This document shows positions 16,228 through 25,200 of a DNA stretch of 49,323 bases, one piece after another. Position 1 is the stretch's first letter; each line of letters begins with the position of its first letter. The position numbers and the translations under genes were made by a program. The notes under the pieces were generated by a model. The model was given only the letters and a program-made list of their open reading frames with translations, did not search any database and was not told where the DNA came from. Source of the stretch: Acidobacteria bacterium RIFCSPLOWO2_12_FULL_68_19 (GTDB lineage Bacteria; Acidobacteriota; Vicinamibacteria; Vicinamibacterales; UBA2999); contig MELF01000001.1 of NCBI GenBank assembly GCA_001767525.1, positions 1-49,323 of the forward strand, read 5' to 3'.

Positions 16228-16653
16228 TCAATGTTGTATCGACTCGATGTACGCGAGCAGGTTTGTGATTCGGGCACGCCCCAACGTGGGACTGCCATCG
16301 ATGGCCTGAAACGTCGGCCCCCACAGTGGCATTTGCGACCCATGTGCCGGTGTCTTCGGGTGAGCCGTCTGCGCCAACATCGCTGCAAGGGCCTCCACTG
16401 GGAACTCCCCTTGGCTGCGGCGTTTCAACTGGGTGAGATCGAGCAGAGGACTGGCAGTGACCATGGAAGCGATCGGCCCGTCCCCTTTGCCCAGCCCGTG
16501 GCACGGAGCACAGAACTGTCGAAATATTTGACGCCCGGCGGACAGGGCCAGCGTCACCGCGGACTCGTCGGTGGCTTGGCCCGCGGTGGACGCCGGTGGC
16601 GCGAAGGCTGTCAGTGTGAGGGTGAGGGCGGCGGCAATGAGGGTGCGGGACAT
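16228..16653 (-). CDS. Small secreted c-type cytochrome
   Basis: A 141-residue protein with an N-terminal signal peptide (LIAAALTLTLTAFAPPASTA) and one haem-binding motif CAPCH (about residues 48-52), followed by GLGKGDGP as in class I mono-haem cytochromes. SQMPLWG (about residues 106-112) holds a likely axial Met ligand. AGAGAGGAA upstream of ATG 16653 is a good ribosome binding site. It stands alone, with no oxidoreductase partner adjacent. Electron transfer in the periplasm is the expected role. Confidence 0.88.
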   Translation of the reverse strand: MSRTLIAAALTLTLTAFAPPASTAGQATDESAVTLALSAGRQIFRQFCAPCHGLGKGDGPIASMVTASPLLDLTQLKRRSQGEFPVEALAAMLAQTAHPKTPAHGSQMPLWGPTFQAIDGSPTLGRARITNLLAYIESIQH

Positions 16654-17060
16654 TGTTGGTTCCTCTCTCGGGTGGCGCACAGGATTGGGCGCCACGCCTC
16701 GAGACGAATCAAACGGGGTGCCGCCCCTGGCCAAATTCGGTAAGGCACTGAAAGCAAATCTCTTACGGCGAATGCGTGTGCGGCCGTCGCCCCGTGCGCT
16801 GTGCGGGCAACCTGTGCACCCGTCCCGAAGCGCACAGTCCCATGGCAGCAGCCCAGAGCGCGTCCTTCTAGAATCGGATAGCTTGGATCGGGGCTCCGAT
16901 GACGGACTCACTTCCCGGTGATCCTTTCTGAAGGCCATGACAACGTCGTCCCCCCGTAGGCTCTCGACCGTGGCTTGCGTCGTCGATAGTGACATTTGCC
17001 GTCGTTCCGCGCGCGAGGACGTCATCACCACCCTGGGCCCCTCTAGAGTGGCTGGACGAG
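16654..17060. other. No gene recognised (406 bp)
   Basis: Between the cytochrome start and the TctC remnant there is open frame on the minus strand (about 16654-17000) but no recognisable domain, no good start region and no codon bias that stands out. It may contain the promoter of the cytochrome gene and further decayed sequence. Confidence 0.4.
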
Positions 17061-17325
17061 GGGTACGCGCGCGTCCTCGTGCAGAACGGCACCGCCCGGC
17101 ACCCGGACTTGCCGGACGCGCCGCTGGCACTCGACTTCCGCCCGGGACGAGCAGAGCCGGGTCCTGCTGCGGCTGCTGGACGCGCCGAGCGCGATGGCCA
17201 AGCCATTCACGCTGCCGCCGGGCGTGGACGCGCGCCGGGTGCGGGTGATGCGCCGCGCGCTTTCGGCCGTCCACCGCGACGCCGCCTTCCTGGCCGACGC
17301 GGAGATGCTGCGGCTTCGGTTCCAG
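17061..17325 (+). pseudogene. TctC/Bug-type solute-binding protein remnant
   Basis: Two frames joined by one shift near 17142-17147 read YARVLVQNGTARHPDLPDAP, then EQSRVLLRLLDAPSAMAKPF and TLPPGVDARRVRVMRRALSA, then HRDAAFLADAE. This matches the C-terminal third of tripartite tricarboxylate transporter substrate-binding proteins (LP-[DE]-[LM]-PD-x-P ... PP-GV-...-R-x-A ... D-x-x-F-L-A-D-A). The N-terminal two thirds are missing, and the 3' end is cut exactly where repeat copy C begins. It is a dead fragment. Confidence 0.6.
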
Positions 17326-17407
17326 CTGTGCCGGCGGGAGGGCGGGGCCGCATCGGCGGCCTTCCGTCAACCAAGGGCGCGAAAACCCCGTTCGTTCCTA
17401 TCGTCTC
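17326..17407. repeat. 80-bp junction repeat, copy C
   Basis: Third copy of the 9007/10433 element, with a few substitutions (for example CCCCGTTCG in place of CCGTTAATCG). It separates the truncated TctC remnant from the 3' end of the IS256-type transposase remnant, so both neighbours end at its edges. Confidence 0.8.
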
Positions 17408-18271
17408 GGACGATCCCGCGGCGCCGCCGAGCAGCGCCGACATCCGCGCGCACGAAGCGCAGCGACGAGCCTGGGCATATCGGCATGCCCCGTCAGCCGC
17501 CGGAAGCCTTTGACGGCTTCGAGCACGCCCGCGGCGACCCAGCGCAGCATCATCTGCCCTCCGCGCCAGCGCTTCACATTCCGCTTCACGTGGCGAGTAC
17601 GACTCAGCAGACTCTCGGCGGCGTTCTTGGTCGCGCCTTCCCACAGTCCCAGCGCGTGTGTCTGGCCATCCGCCGCGATCCCGAGCGCCACCGCGAGGCA
17701 GTGCTCCCCGATGTGCACGCCGTCGAGGATCAGCGCGACGAGGTCGAGGCCGTCGAGCGGGGCGGCTTGCCGCGCCCGCAGCTGCGCCGTCGTCTTGGCC
17801 ACGAACCGCCGGCTGACGCTGCTCTTGCTCGTCCCCCGACTCACGACTCCGGTCGGGACCGGCTCCAGGCTCCGCGCGTACTGGCGGGTCGCCACGCCCA
17901 CCAGCATCTGGTCGACGACGCGCCGATTCAACGGGTCCGTGTGCGCCAGGGCTTGGAATGTCGGCAGCGGGACTTCCCGCCCGTCGGCGCGCACGCGCGG
18001 CCGCTGCACGGCCACCTTGCGTCCGCCCAGCACCACTTCGCTGGGCACCGTGCCCGCGCGGGACTCGGGACGCTCGGGCTAATGCGCGTATCGGGGACCG
18101 CAGAGCGCCGTGCGGTCCTCCTCCAGCATCGCGTCGAGCACGCGGAGGCCCGAGCGGACCATCAGCTCGAAGAGTTCCGCTTTCGTGTCGACCAGGAGTT
18201 CACCGAGCGGCAGGGACCGGACAGCGGGAGATTCAACAGCAACGATCGGACGGGCTATGCGACTTCTTCAT
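17408..18271 (-). pseudogene. IS256/Mutator-type transposase, internally deleted
   Basis: Reading down the minus strand: a frame without start near 18240 gives SLPLGELLVDTKAELFELMV and LCGPRYAH, then an in-frame TAG at about 18081. The frame continues as SEVVLGGRKVAVQRPRVRAD and LILDGVHIGEHCLAVALGI (first catalytic Asp). After GLWEGATKNA the sequence jumps to AESLLSRTRHVKRNVKRWRG, the normal C-terminus of this family. About 200 residues with the second Asp and the Glu of the DDE site are missing. The likely junction is a short homology around AACGCC. It is inactive, with a nonsense codon, an internal deletion and a probable frameshift near the start. Its 3' end meets repeat C. Confidence 0.8.
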
Positions 18272-18458
18272 GGCGGCTCCTTGTTGGCCGGGCTTGCGCC
18301 CGGGGCTAGTCACCACTCGTGTGCCACGAGCAGTGAGGAGCCGCCGCTCTCAAATGTCAACAGTCAGTGGGACATCCCCGTGGTCGAAACAGCGCCGGCG
18401 CCAGGCCGCTCACTCATATCTCTCTGAACGTCCGACCGGTTCGAAATGTTGGTGTTGA

Positions 18459-18881
18459 CTACGGCCTCTCCGCCTCGAAACCCTCGAAACGGACGAGGAA
18501 CGCTGCGACGGTCAAGAGGGGAATACCGCGGAACGTGCTGAGCTGCAACAGGTCGGAGTCGCCCGACACAATCACCTCCGAAGCAGCGGCGACGGCGCAT
18601 TCGAGAACTCGGTTGTCGTCAGGATCGGCTGTCACAGTGTCGATGCGTTCAGCGGGAATCACATGCGTGGTGATTTCGCGGAGGTGCGTCTCGGCGTTCT
18701 GAAGCCATTCGGTCGTTCGGTGGAACTTGTCGCGCAGTACCCGCAGCGTCTCGGTCAGAATGTCGTCGGAGATTGCGAGCGCCACGCGGCCCTCCTGGGC
18801 CATGTCCAGGAGGGTCAGGGGCTTGCCGCCGTATTGCAGGGCGGAGATCAGGATGTTGCTGTCGGCAGTGACGCGGCGCAC
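18459..18881 (-). CDS. PIN-domain toxin (VapC-like)
   Basis: A 140-residue PIN-domain RNase of the 'PIN family toxin' group: TADSNILISALQ near the N-terminus (first Asp), ADPDDNRVLECA (middle acidic pair) and VSGDSDLLQL (last Asp). It starts at GTG 18881, immediately abutting the antitoxin stop codon with no gap. It follows the antitoxin 18882-19127 in the same operon. Confidence 0.88.
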   Translation of the reverse strand: MRRVTADSNILISALQYGGKPLTLLDMAQEGRVALAISDDILTETLRVLRDKFHRTTEWLQNAETHLREITTHVIPAERIDTVTADPDDNRVLECAVAAASEVIVSGDSDLLQLSTFRGIPLLTVAAFLVRFEGFEAERP

Positions 18882-19127
18882 CTACCGGCCGCGCTGTTCG
18901 TGGCGCCACTCTCGGACCGCGGTGTCGACGGTGGCCTCCACCTCTTCGTCGCTCATGCCGCCGCGGCGAATGTCGGCTTCGCGACGAGCGCGCTCGAGCC
19001 ATCGGCGGGCGAGCTCGCGCTTCACGGCCTCGGTGGCCACTTCGTCGACTGTTTTCCCCTCCCCCTTGGCCTCTTGCTGGACTCGCTCATAAAGGTCCGC
19101 AGGGAGGGTCACGGTCTTGGGCGTCAT
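18882..19127 (-). CDS. Antitoxin, RHH/VapB-like
   Basis: An 81-residue protein. TPKTVTLPADLYERVQQEAK is a typical ribbon-helix-helix N-terminus used for DNA binding and toxin neutralisation. The C-terminal part (RWLERARREADIRRGGMSDE) is the likely toxin-binding tail. Start at ATG 19125-19127. Paired with the PIN toxin immediately downstream. It presumably represses its own promoter. Confidence 0.8.
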   Translation of the reverse strand: MTPKTVTLPADLYERVQQEAKGEGKTVDEVATEAVKRELARRWLERARREADIRRGGMSDEEVEATVDTAVREWRHEQRGR

Positions 19128-19208
19128 CGTGGTTTCCGGCCTGCGAATAGTATAGCGCCCGCGGTTACTGCCGAGGACTCGCATCGGGACACCGGATGAC
19201 GACTGACA

Positions 19209-19630
19209 TCACGGTTTCACCCCGACAATTCTGGACAAGGCATAACGGTAATCCCGCTCGCGGTGGGCGTCGTAGGCCAGGTAGCCGACCTCGTCGATCG
19301 CGAGAAGGCTTGGACGCAGATAGCTCCGGAGACGATGTTGGAGCGCGCGAGCGGTCTCTTGCCGGGTGAGATCGAGAATCAGGTCGGCGGCGGTCATGAA
19401 ACGAGCCGAGTGCCCGGCGAGGATCGCTTCGTGGACGAGGTTCTTGGCGATCATCGTCTTGCCCAGGCCGTGCGGGGCGACGACGATCACGTTTTCGCGC
19501 TGGGCGAGGAAGTCGAGCGTGAGGACGCGGTCGACGGTTGGGCGGTGGATGGCTTTCGGCCAGTCCCATTCCCAATCGGCCATCGGGTTGAGGCGGCCGA
19601 GGCGCGCGTCGGGATTTGCGAAGGTGTCGC
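19209..19630 (-). pseudogene. IstB-like ATPase fragment (IS21-type helper)
   Basis: Conserved blocks of the IS21-family helper ATPase: NPMADWEWDWPKAIHRPTVD, then ENVIVVAPHGLGKTMIAKNL (Walker A GLGKT), ILAGHSARFMTAADLILDL and LLAIDEVGYLAYD (Walker B). The first ~60 residues and everything after the Walker B region are missing, and the frame ends in unrelated sequence at 19209. No IstA transposase is nearby. A relic of an IS21-like insertion. Confidence 0.75.
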
Positions 19631-19637
19631 CTGAGCG

Positions 19638-20072
19638 TCAGCCGACCAGGGGGTTTCGGACGCGAAGCGTCGGGAACAACGAGAAGTCGCGGTCGGCCGT
19701 CCACAGCTCGCGCACACCGTGGCGCAGACAGAGCGCGGCCACGCGCGCGTCGTGCACACGGGGACCGTCGATGCGGGCCTGGCCGATCAGCACGCGGAGC
19801 GTCGCCCAGTAGTCATCGTCCTCGGCCAGCGTCACGACTGACGGCGACTCGAACCAGGCGTCGAGCTGGTCGAGCGCGGCAGGAATGGGCGTGGGCGTGC
19901 GGAAGATTCGCGGGTGCGTCGCGATCGCGAGGAACTCGTGGACGCAGGGCCACGGAATGGCCCACGCGCCCGCCCCCTCGGCGAGTTCCCGCACCGCGTG
20001 CTCAGCCCGTTCGTGCCATTCGGAGTCCTCTCTGTGGGCGTAGATGAGGACGTTCGTATCGATCGCGATCAC
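19638..20072 (-). CDS. vapC: PIN-domain toxin VapC
   Basis: A 144-residue classic VapC RNase: VIAIDTNVLIYAHRED (first Asp), the Glu in PWPCVHEFLAIA, then HDARVAALCLRHGV (third acidic) and LWTADRDFSLF (fourth). It starts with GTG 20072 inside the antitoxin stop (GTGA overlap), so it is coupled to vapB upstream. VapC enzymes cleave specific RNAs such as initiator tRNA; the target here is unknown. Confidence 0.92.
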   Translation of the reverse strand: MIAIDTNVLIYAHREDSEWHERAEHAVRELAEGAGAWAIPWPCVHEFLAIATHPRIFRTPTPIPAALDQLDAWFESPSVVTLAEDDDYWATLRVLIGQARIDGPRVHDARVAALCLRHGVRELWTADRDFSLFPTLRVRNPLVG

Positions 20073-20314
20073 GCGCCGCGCCCGGAGTAGCTCAGATCGC
20101 GTAGCGCCTCCCAATCGCGGAGCGACCGGCCTGCCACCAGGCCGTCACCGCGGAATCCGGCCTTCCGAAGGCGGAACCGGGCCGCCGGCGATCGACGGCT
20201 CACCACCCCGCGGAGGCCGCGTTCGATGAGCGTACGCACCGTCGTCCGCTCACGCAGCGCGATCCGCTTGGCCTCACGGAGCAGGCTGTCTGGCAGTTCT
20301 ACGGTTGTCTTCAT
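20069..20314 (-). CDS. vapB: VapB-type antitoxin, RHH
   Basis: An 81-residue antitoxin. KTTVELPDSLLREAKRIALR is an RHH-type DNA-binding N-terminus with RTLIERGLR as helix B. The C-terminal tail ends GRSLRDWEALRDLSYSGRGA, which usually occupies the VapC active site. ATG at 20312-20314 follows an AT-rich palindrome (20337-20348) that is a good candidate operator. Confidence 0.88.
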   Translation of the reverse strand: MKTTVELPDSLLREAKRIALRERTTVRTLIERGLRGVVSRRSPAARFRLRKAGFRGDGLVAGRSLRDWEALRDLSYSGRGA

Positions 20315-20336
20315 ACGGGCAACTGTATCATATGGG

Positions 20337-20348
20337 CCATATATATGG
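20337..20348. promoter_or_regulatory. AT-rich palindrome upstream of vapB
   Basis: CCATATATATGG is a perfect 12-bp palindrome 23 bp upstream of the vapB start, next to a second ATATGGG block (20330-20336). AT-rich sequence is rare in this GC-rich window, so this is probably the vapBC promoter/operator bound by VapB. Confidence 0.5.
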
Positions 20349-20410
20349 GTTGGCGAGGCGGCGATGCGGGGGTTGGCTCGGTCGAAGGCGCCGGGACGCA
20401 TCTGCCGTGC

Positions 20411-20458
20411 ACGACGTGGGATCCGGAACCGGGACGGAGCGCGTGGAACAGCTGCCGC
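20411..20458. repeat. Short dispersed repeat, also at 29584-29631
   Basis: About 48 bp matching 29584-29631 with roughly 80% identity, including identical AGCGCGTGGAACAGC. On the minus strand both encode LFHAL-PGS-SH-V-, and on the plus strand W-PEPG-SAWNS. The nature is unknown; it may be the remnant of a common gene or another dispersed element. Confidence 0.5.
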
Positions 20459-20470
20459 AGTTCACACTGC

Positions 20471-20516
20471 TGACTTCTCGGTTCTCGGTTCGTGTTCACG
20501 TTCGGTTCCGTCTTCG
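20471..20516. repeat. 7-bp-periodic array
   Basis: Units ACTTCTC, GGTTCTC, GGTTCGT, GTTCACG follow one another with 7-bp spacing. The array is related in sequence to those at 21838-22015 and 35491-35565. It lies in the ~300-bp gap between vapB and the recQ remnant, which holds nothing else recognisable apart from the repeat at 20411-20458. Confidence 0.65.
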
Positions 20517-20618
20517 GGGTTCGGCGGTCTAGGTTCGTCGGCCGCCTCCTGCCGTCACGCGTCCGCCGCGGCGAGTGGTCCCCGGGGCTGACGACGGTAG
20601 ACTTGCCTCCTAGCGCGA

Positions 20619-21056
20619 ATGGTCGAAGCGATCGAAGCCCTTCGGCGGCATTTCGGACACGCGTCATTCCGTCCCGGCCAGGAGGCCGTGGTGCGCGCCG
20701 TCCTCGAGGGGCCGCGGCCTCCTATCGCCGGGCCGACGGGCAGGCCGGCCGTCCGCCCCTCGCCGCGTTGACGGCCACGGCCACGCCGGAAGTCCGCGAT
20801 GACATCGTCCAGCTCCTCGGCCTCTCCGAGCCGGAGGTGATCGTCGCCGGCTTCGATCGGCCCAACATCCACCCGGCGGTCCGGCCGGTGTCGGGCGAGG
20901 CCGAGAAGCAGCGCCTGCTGCCGTCGCTCGTGGGCGGTCGGCGGGCGCTCGTCTACACGGCGCTCGGACACGAAGAAGCGAGCTGGACGCACGATCCCGT
21001 GTTCCGTGCGCATCTGACCGGCGGGATCCGCTGGGCGCTCGGCCTGGAAGACATTC
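20619..21056 (+). pseudogene. recQ::thuA mosaic remnant
   Basis: Three gene pieces are stitched together. 20619-20711 reads VEAIEALRRHFGHASFRPGQ and EAVVRAVLEG, the N-terminus of RecQ helicase. In another frame, about 20718-20955 reads LAALTATATPEVRDDIVQLL, then GLSEPEVIVAGFDRPNIH and RALVYTA, the middle of RecQ (motif III and beyond). From about 20955 it continues in frame as YTALGHEEASWTHDPVFRAH followed by GGIRWALGLED, the C-terminus of a ThuA-like (trehalose-utilisation type) protein. The Walker motifs are deleted. The last junction falls on the shared residues YTA, consistent with deletion at a short homology. Confidence 0.72.
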
Positions 21057-21115
21057 AGGTGTCGCCGCACCACGTTGAGTGGTTGACCGGACCATCCCTG
21101 CGGCGCCGCGTCACC

Positions 21116-21430
21116 CTACGACAAGTCGAGTGAAAACGTGATCGCCCGCTCCAGGCCCGCGATCTTCTCTGGAGCGAGCGTCGCGAGATACTCCACGACG
21201 CGGGCCTTCGGAACGGTGGCGATGTTGTCGGCATTGGCCACGCTCGCCTTCGGCACGCCGTCGGCAGGCCCAAGGGAGACTTCCGACGCAATGCTCCTGA
21301 TCGTGCGGGTCAGGGGAACGACCGTGACAGCGGCGCGCACGCGATATGCCTGATTGCGCGAAACGAGGACGGCGGGCCGCCGGCCGATCGGGGCCGGAAA
21401 CTCAACCCACCAGATCTCGCCGCGCTTCAC
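21116..21430 (-). CDS. mazF: MazF/PemK-type toxin endoribonuclease
   Basis: A 104-residue MazF-family toxin. KRGEIWWVEFPAPIGRRPAV is the typical N-terminus (RGxIWWxxFP...G-RPAV), followed by VVPLTRTIRS and VANADNIATVPK. GTG 21430 overlaps the antitoxin stop (GTGA, 21427-21430). MazF enzymes cut RNA at short sequences; specificity cannot be told from sequence. Confidence 0.92.
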   Translation of the reverse strand: MKRGEIWWVEFPAPIGRRPAVLVSRNQAYRVRAAVTVVPLTRTIRSIASEVSLGPADGVPKASVANADNIATVPKARVVEYLATLAPEKIAGLERAITFSLDLS

Positions 21431-21675
21431 GACCAGTCCTCGTCGTCCAGCACTTCCGCGGCGGCGCGTCCGTAGCTCCTGGACTCCGACCCCTGCTCCG
21501 GCTTGCGACGATACGCCTCTTCGTACGCCCGGACGTCCTCGGCGTGTCCCGCATGAGCGAAGTAGAAGCGCAAGGCCTGCTGGACGACCCGGCTGCGTGG
21601 CAGGCGTTGCTTGCGGCGAACGCGTTCGAGGGTCCGCATCTGCTCGTCGGGTATCGTGATGGCGATCTTGCTCAT
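21427..21675 (-). CDS. MazE-like RHH antitoxin
   Basis: An 82-residue antitoxin with an RHH fold at residues 1-45 (SKIAITIPDEQMRTLERVRR, RSRVVQQALRFYF) and an acidic C-terminus ending AAAEVLDDEDWS, suited to fill the MazF groove. Start at ATG 21673-21675. First gene of the mazEF pair. Confidence 0.87.
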   Translation of the reverse strand: MSKIAITIPDEQMRTLERVRRKQRLPRSRVVQQALRFYFAHAGHAEDVRAYEEAYRRKPEQGSESRSYGRAAAEVLDDEDWS

Positions 21676-21813
21676 ACCGGAATCATACCCTGATATCCCC
21701 TGGAGCTGGCAGCGACACCCACGGCCGCGGTCCTGCCGCGGACCGCTGCCGGCGAGATCGGTCCCTTCGTGCGGGACAAGGACCTCTGGAGCCTCTTGGA
21801 TCCAGCCTGGATT

Positions 21814-22028
21814 ATTCACGAACGCGTCGTTCACGCTGCTGGGTTCTCCCTTCTCCGCTCGTGTTCCGGTTCGGTTCTGCCGTTCCTCGTTCCCCGTCGA
21901 GCCGGTTCGAGGGGTTCCGGCGAGGACGAGCCAGAGACCTCCGGCCAGTGAACCGCGAACCCGCGAACCGACCGTGAACACGAACCGAGCACCGAGCACC
22001 GAGAAGCGTGAACGACTGATTCATGAAT
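21814..22028. repeat. 215-bp inverted repeat built of 7-bp-periodic arms
   Basis: The ends are 24-bp imperfect inverted repeats (21814-21837 and 22005-22028, four mismatches) sharing GTCGTTCACGCT. Inside, both arms consist of related 7-bp-periodic sequence (left CGCTCGTGTTCCGGTTCGG, right ACACGAACCGAGCACCGAG) in opposite orientation. The whole could fold into a long hairpin. Its right edge abuts a truncated nucleotidyltransferase gene. Confidence 0.75.
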
Positions 22029-22045
22029 AGTGCGGGCCAGTGACC

Positions 22046-22168
22046 ATGCAGGAGGAGTTGGCCACACTGCCGGGTCGTCCGGTGGATCTCGTCGAAGAAG
22101 CGGCGCTCAGGAATCCGAACCGCCGCGCCGCGATACGGCGCTCGACGCACGTCCTCTGTGCGGCCTGA
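22046..22168 (+). pseudogene. Minimal nucleotidyltransferase C-terminal fragment
   Basis: Forty codons read QEELATLPGRPVDLVEEAAL, then RNPNRRAAIRRSTHVLCAA. This is the end of MNT-type nucleotidyltransferases (antitoxins of HepT/MntA pairs): L-G-R-PVDLV-...-L-N-P-RR-AI-R. The catalytic GSF...D-D part upstream is absent; the 215-bp inverted repeat lies there instead. No HepT partner is seen. Confidence 0.6.
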
Positions 22169-22243
22169 CGAGCGTGATTCGAGGAGACGGGCACTCGTAC
22201 ACACCAGGGGCAGCGCCCGTCCCTCGCGTTCTGCGTGCTGTCC

Positions 22244-25200
22244 TTACAACCCCGCCGCGATGCCGTTCGCGTCGGCGATCAGTCCGGTCGCAACCTCCTC
22301 CGACAGCAGCCCGCGCCGCTGCAGCGCTTCCACCTGCTGGACGAACGCCCCGAGCTGAGCCTGAGCGGCCGCCGTATTGCCGCTCTCGATTGCGCGGTTC
22401 ACGTTCGTCATGGTCGTCGTCAGAAGCCGCTCGGATGCCGCCGCCAGATCGAGCGCGCTGATTTCGTCCTGCAGGTTATCGACCGCCTGCTCGGGACTGC
22501 AGCCGTTGGCCGGTCCCGGTACCAGCGGACACCCGTCCACGATGTCCAGGAAGCCGTCGTTGTCGTCGTCCTGATCCGCGTTGTCGCCCGTGCGGTCGCC
22601 GTCGGTGTCGACCGATTCGCTGGCGTCGAGCGGGAACGCATCGGTGACATCCGCCACCCCGTCTCCGTCGTCATCCGGGTCGGCGTTGTTGCCGGTGCCG
22701 TCGCCGTCGGTGTCGGTCGTCTCCGAGGCGTCGAGCGGGAACGCGTCGGCATCATCCGCCACTCTGTCACCGTCGTCGTCGGTGTCCGCGTTGTTCCCAG
22801 TCCCGTCGTGATCGGTGTCGACCGATTCGGCGGCATCCAGCGGGAACGCATCGCTGCCGTCAGCGACTCCGTCGTTGTCGTCGTCCCCGTCGCAGGCGTC
22901 TCCAGGCCCGTCGGCGTCGGTGTCGATCTGGTCCGCGTTCGGCACCGCCGGACAATTGTCCCCGGCTGAGGCCGGCACAATGAACTGGCCGAAGACGTGT
23001 GGCAGAGTTCCTACGGCGATCGTCGCGAGAACCGTGTTCGCGTCCGTGTCGATGACTGACACATCGTTGCCATTGATGTTCGCCACGTAGGCTCTGGTTC
23101 CCGCCGGAGTCAGTGCGACACCAAGCGGCCCGAGGCCGACAGGAACCGTTGCGATCACGGTATTGGTGGCGGTGTCGATCACGGAGACCGTATTCGACAC
23201 GTTGTTGGTCACGTAGAGTCGCGTTCCGGTCGGGTTCAGTGCGACGCCGTGTGGCGCCGACCCGACAGAAATCGTCTCGATCACCGTGTTGTCGCCCGCA
23301 TCGATCACCGACACGCTGTTGCTGTTGATGTTTGCCACGTAGACTCGTGTGCCCGCCGGATCCACGACGACACCCCATGGATAGGCGCCTACGGGAACCT
23401 GTGCGAGGAGCGTGTTGGTGGTGAGGTCGACCACCGAAAGAGTCCCGCCAAGCGTGTTGGCGAGGTACACTCGCGTCCCTGCCGGGTTGACGGCAATTCC
23501 GGATGCGCCACCATACTCTCCCGCCGGTACGGTCGCAATCGCAGCATTGGTGGCTGTGTCGATCACGACGAGATCGAAGGCGCCTGGACCTCCCGCACAA
23601 GCGGGAATGGTCGATACATAGAGCTGCGTTCCCGACGCATTCACGGCGATCCCGCTGATGCCACAGAGCGCTCGACCAAGGCTGTCGACACCGATGGTGG
23701 CGACCTGCGTATTGCTCGTCGTGTCAATGACGGAGACGCCCCCGCACCCGCGCACGGAATTCCCGACATCGGCCACATAGACCCGCCGCCCCGAGGGATG
23801 CGCCGCCACGCCGAAGGGACGCGGCGCGGTTCCCCGACACGGCCCGCTCACCGGGAGCGTCGCTATCACCCTGTTCGTCACCGTATCGATTACCGACACG
23901 GTCTGGCCATGGTGGTTGCTGACATAGGCAAAGCCACCGAGGTGGGCCATGGCGTTGGCGCAGGCGCCGTCGCCATCCGCGTCGTTTGCTGGATCCAGCG
24001 GACATATGTCCGCGTTGCTGCCGATGCCGTCGCCGTCGGTATCCGCCGACTCCGCCGGATCGAGCGGGAACGCATCCGTGACGTCCGGCGCGCCATCTCC
24101 GTCGGCGTCGGCGTCGGCGTTATCGCCGGTGCCGTCGCCATCGGTATCGACCGACTCGGTGGGATCGAGCGGGAACACATCCGTCGCATCAGACACGCCG
24201 TCGAGGTCGCCGTCCGGAATGCCCATCGCAATGAATTCGCCGTACGCGAACTGAGAGCTCCCCCCGGCCACGGACGCGACTACCGCGCCCGTACGGGTAT
24301 CGATCACGGAGATGCTGGTGGGCCCGATGAGCTGCGGATCGCGCCTTCCCGTCCAGGCGTCATCGCTGCCAGAGTTCACGACATACGCCCGCGTTCCCAA
24401 GGGGTTGAAGGCCACCCCAACCGGCCCCACCCCGACCGCGACCGTTGCGATCACGGTTCTGAGCGCGGTATCGACCACCGACACGGTGTTCGCATACGTG
24501 TTGGTCACATACAGCTGGGTCCCATCGCGATTGACCGCCACGGCCGATGGCCCGATTCCCACGGGGATCGTCGCGATCACCGTATTGGAGGCGGTGTCGA
24601 TCTCCGACACGGTGTTGTCGTCGAGATTCCCGGCGTACACCTTCGTGCCAGCCGGGTTCACGGCGACGCCATAAGGGAACCGCCCGACGGGAATCCGAAC
24701 CGTTGCGTGCGTCGCCGTGTCGAGCGACCACACGGCGTTGTCGAATTCCACGGCCATGTACACCTTTGTCCCGGCCGGGTTGACGGCAATACCCGTCGGC
24801 ACGCCCGATCCGGCCGGCACCGTGGCAATGACGGCCTGGGTCGCCGTATCGACGACCACGAAGTTCGTGACGTTTGGTCCCCCGCCGCACGCCGGAACGT
24901 GTCCGAAGTACAACCGCGTCCCCTCGCGATTGACCGCCACGCCGTGCACACCGCAGAAGAGGGCCGGGAACGTGTCGGCGGTCCCTGCGATGCGCGCAAC
25001 GATGGCATTGGTGGCGGCGTCGACGACGGACACATACCCAAAGCCGCGCAGGAAGTTCCCGGCATGGGCCACGTAGACCCGGTCCCCAGCACGCGGAACC
25101 GCCACGCCGAGCGGCCGCGTGGCGGCGCCAAACGGGAATCCGAACGGCACCGTCGTGGTGACCGTATTCGTGGCCGTGTCGAGCACTCTGAGGGTCTCTC

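Noticed and set aside
16228-17370. A 380-codon extension upstream of the small cytochrome c
   Set aside because: The signal peptide and ribosome binding site place the start at 16653; the upstream part runs antisense through the TctC remnant and repeat C.
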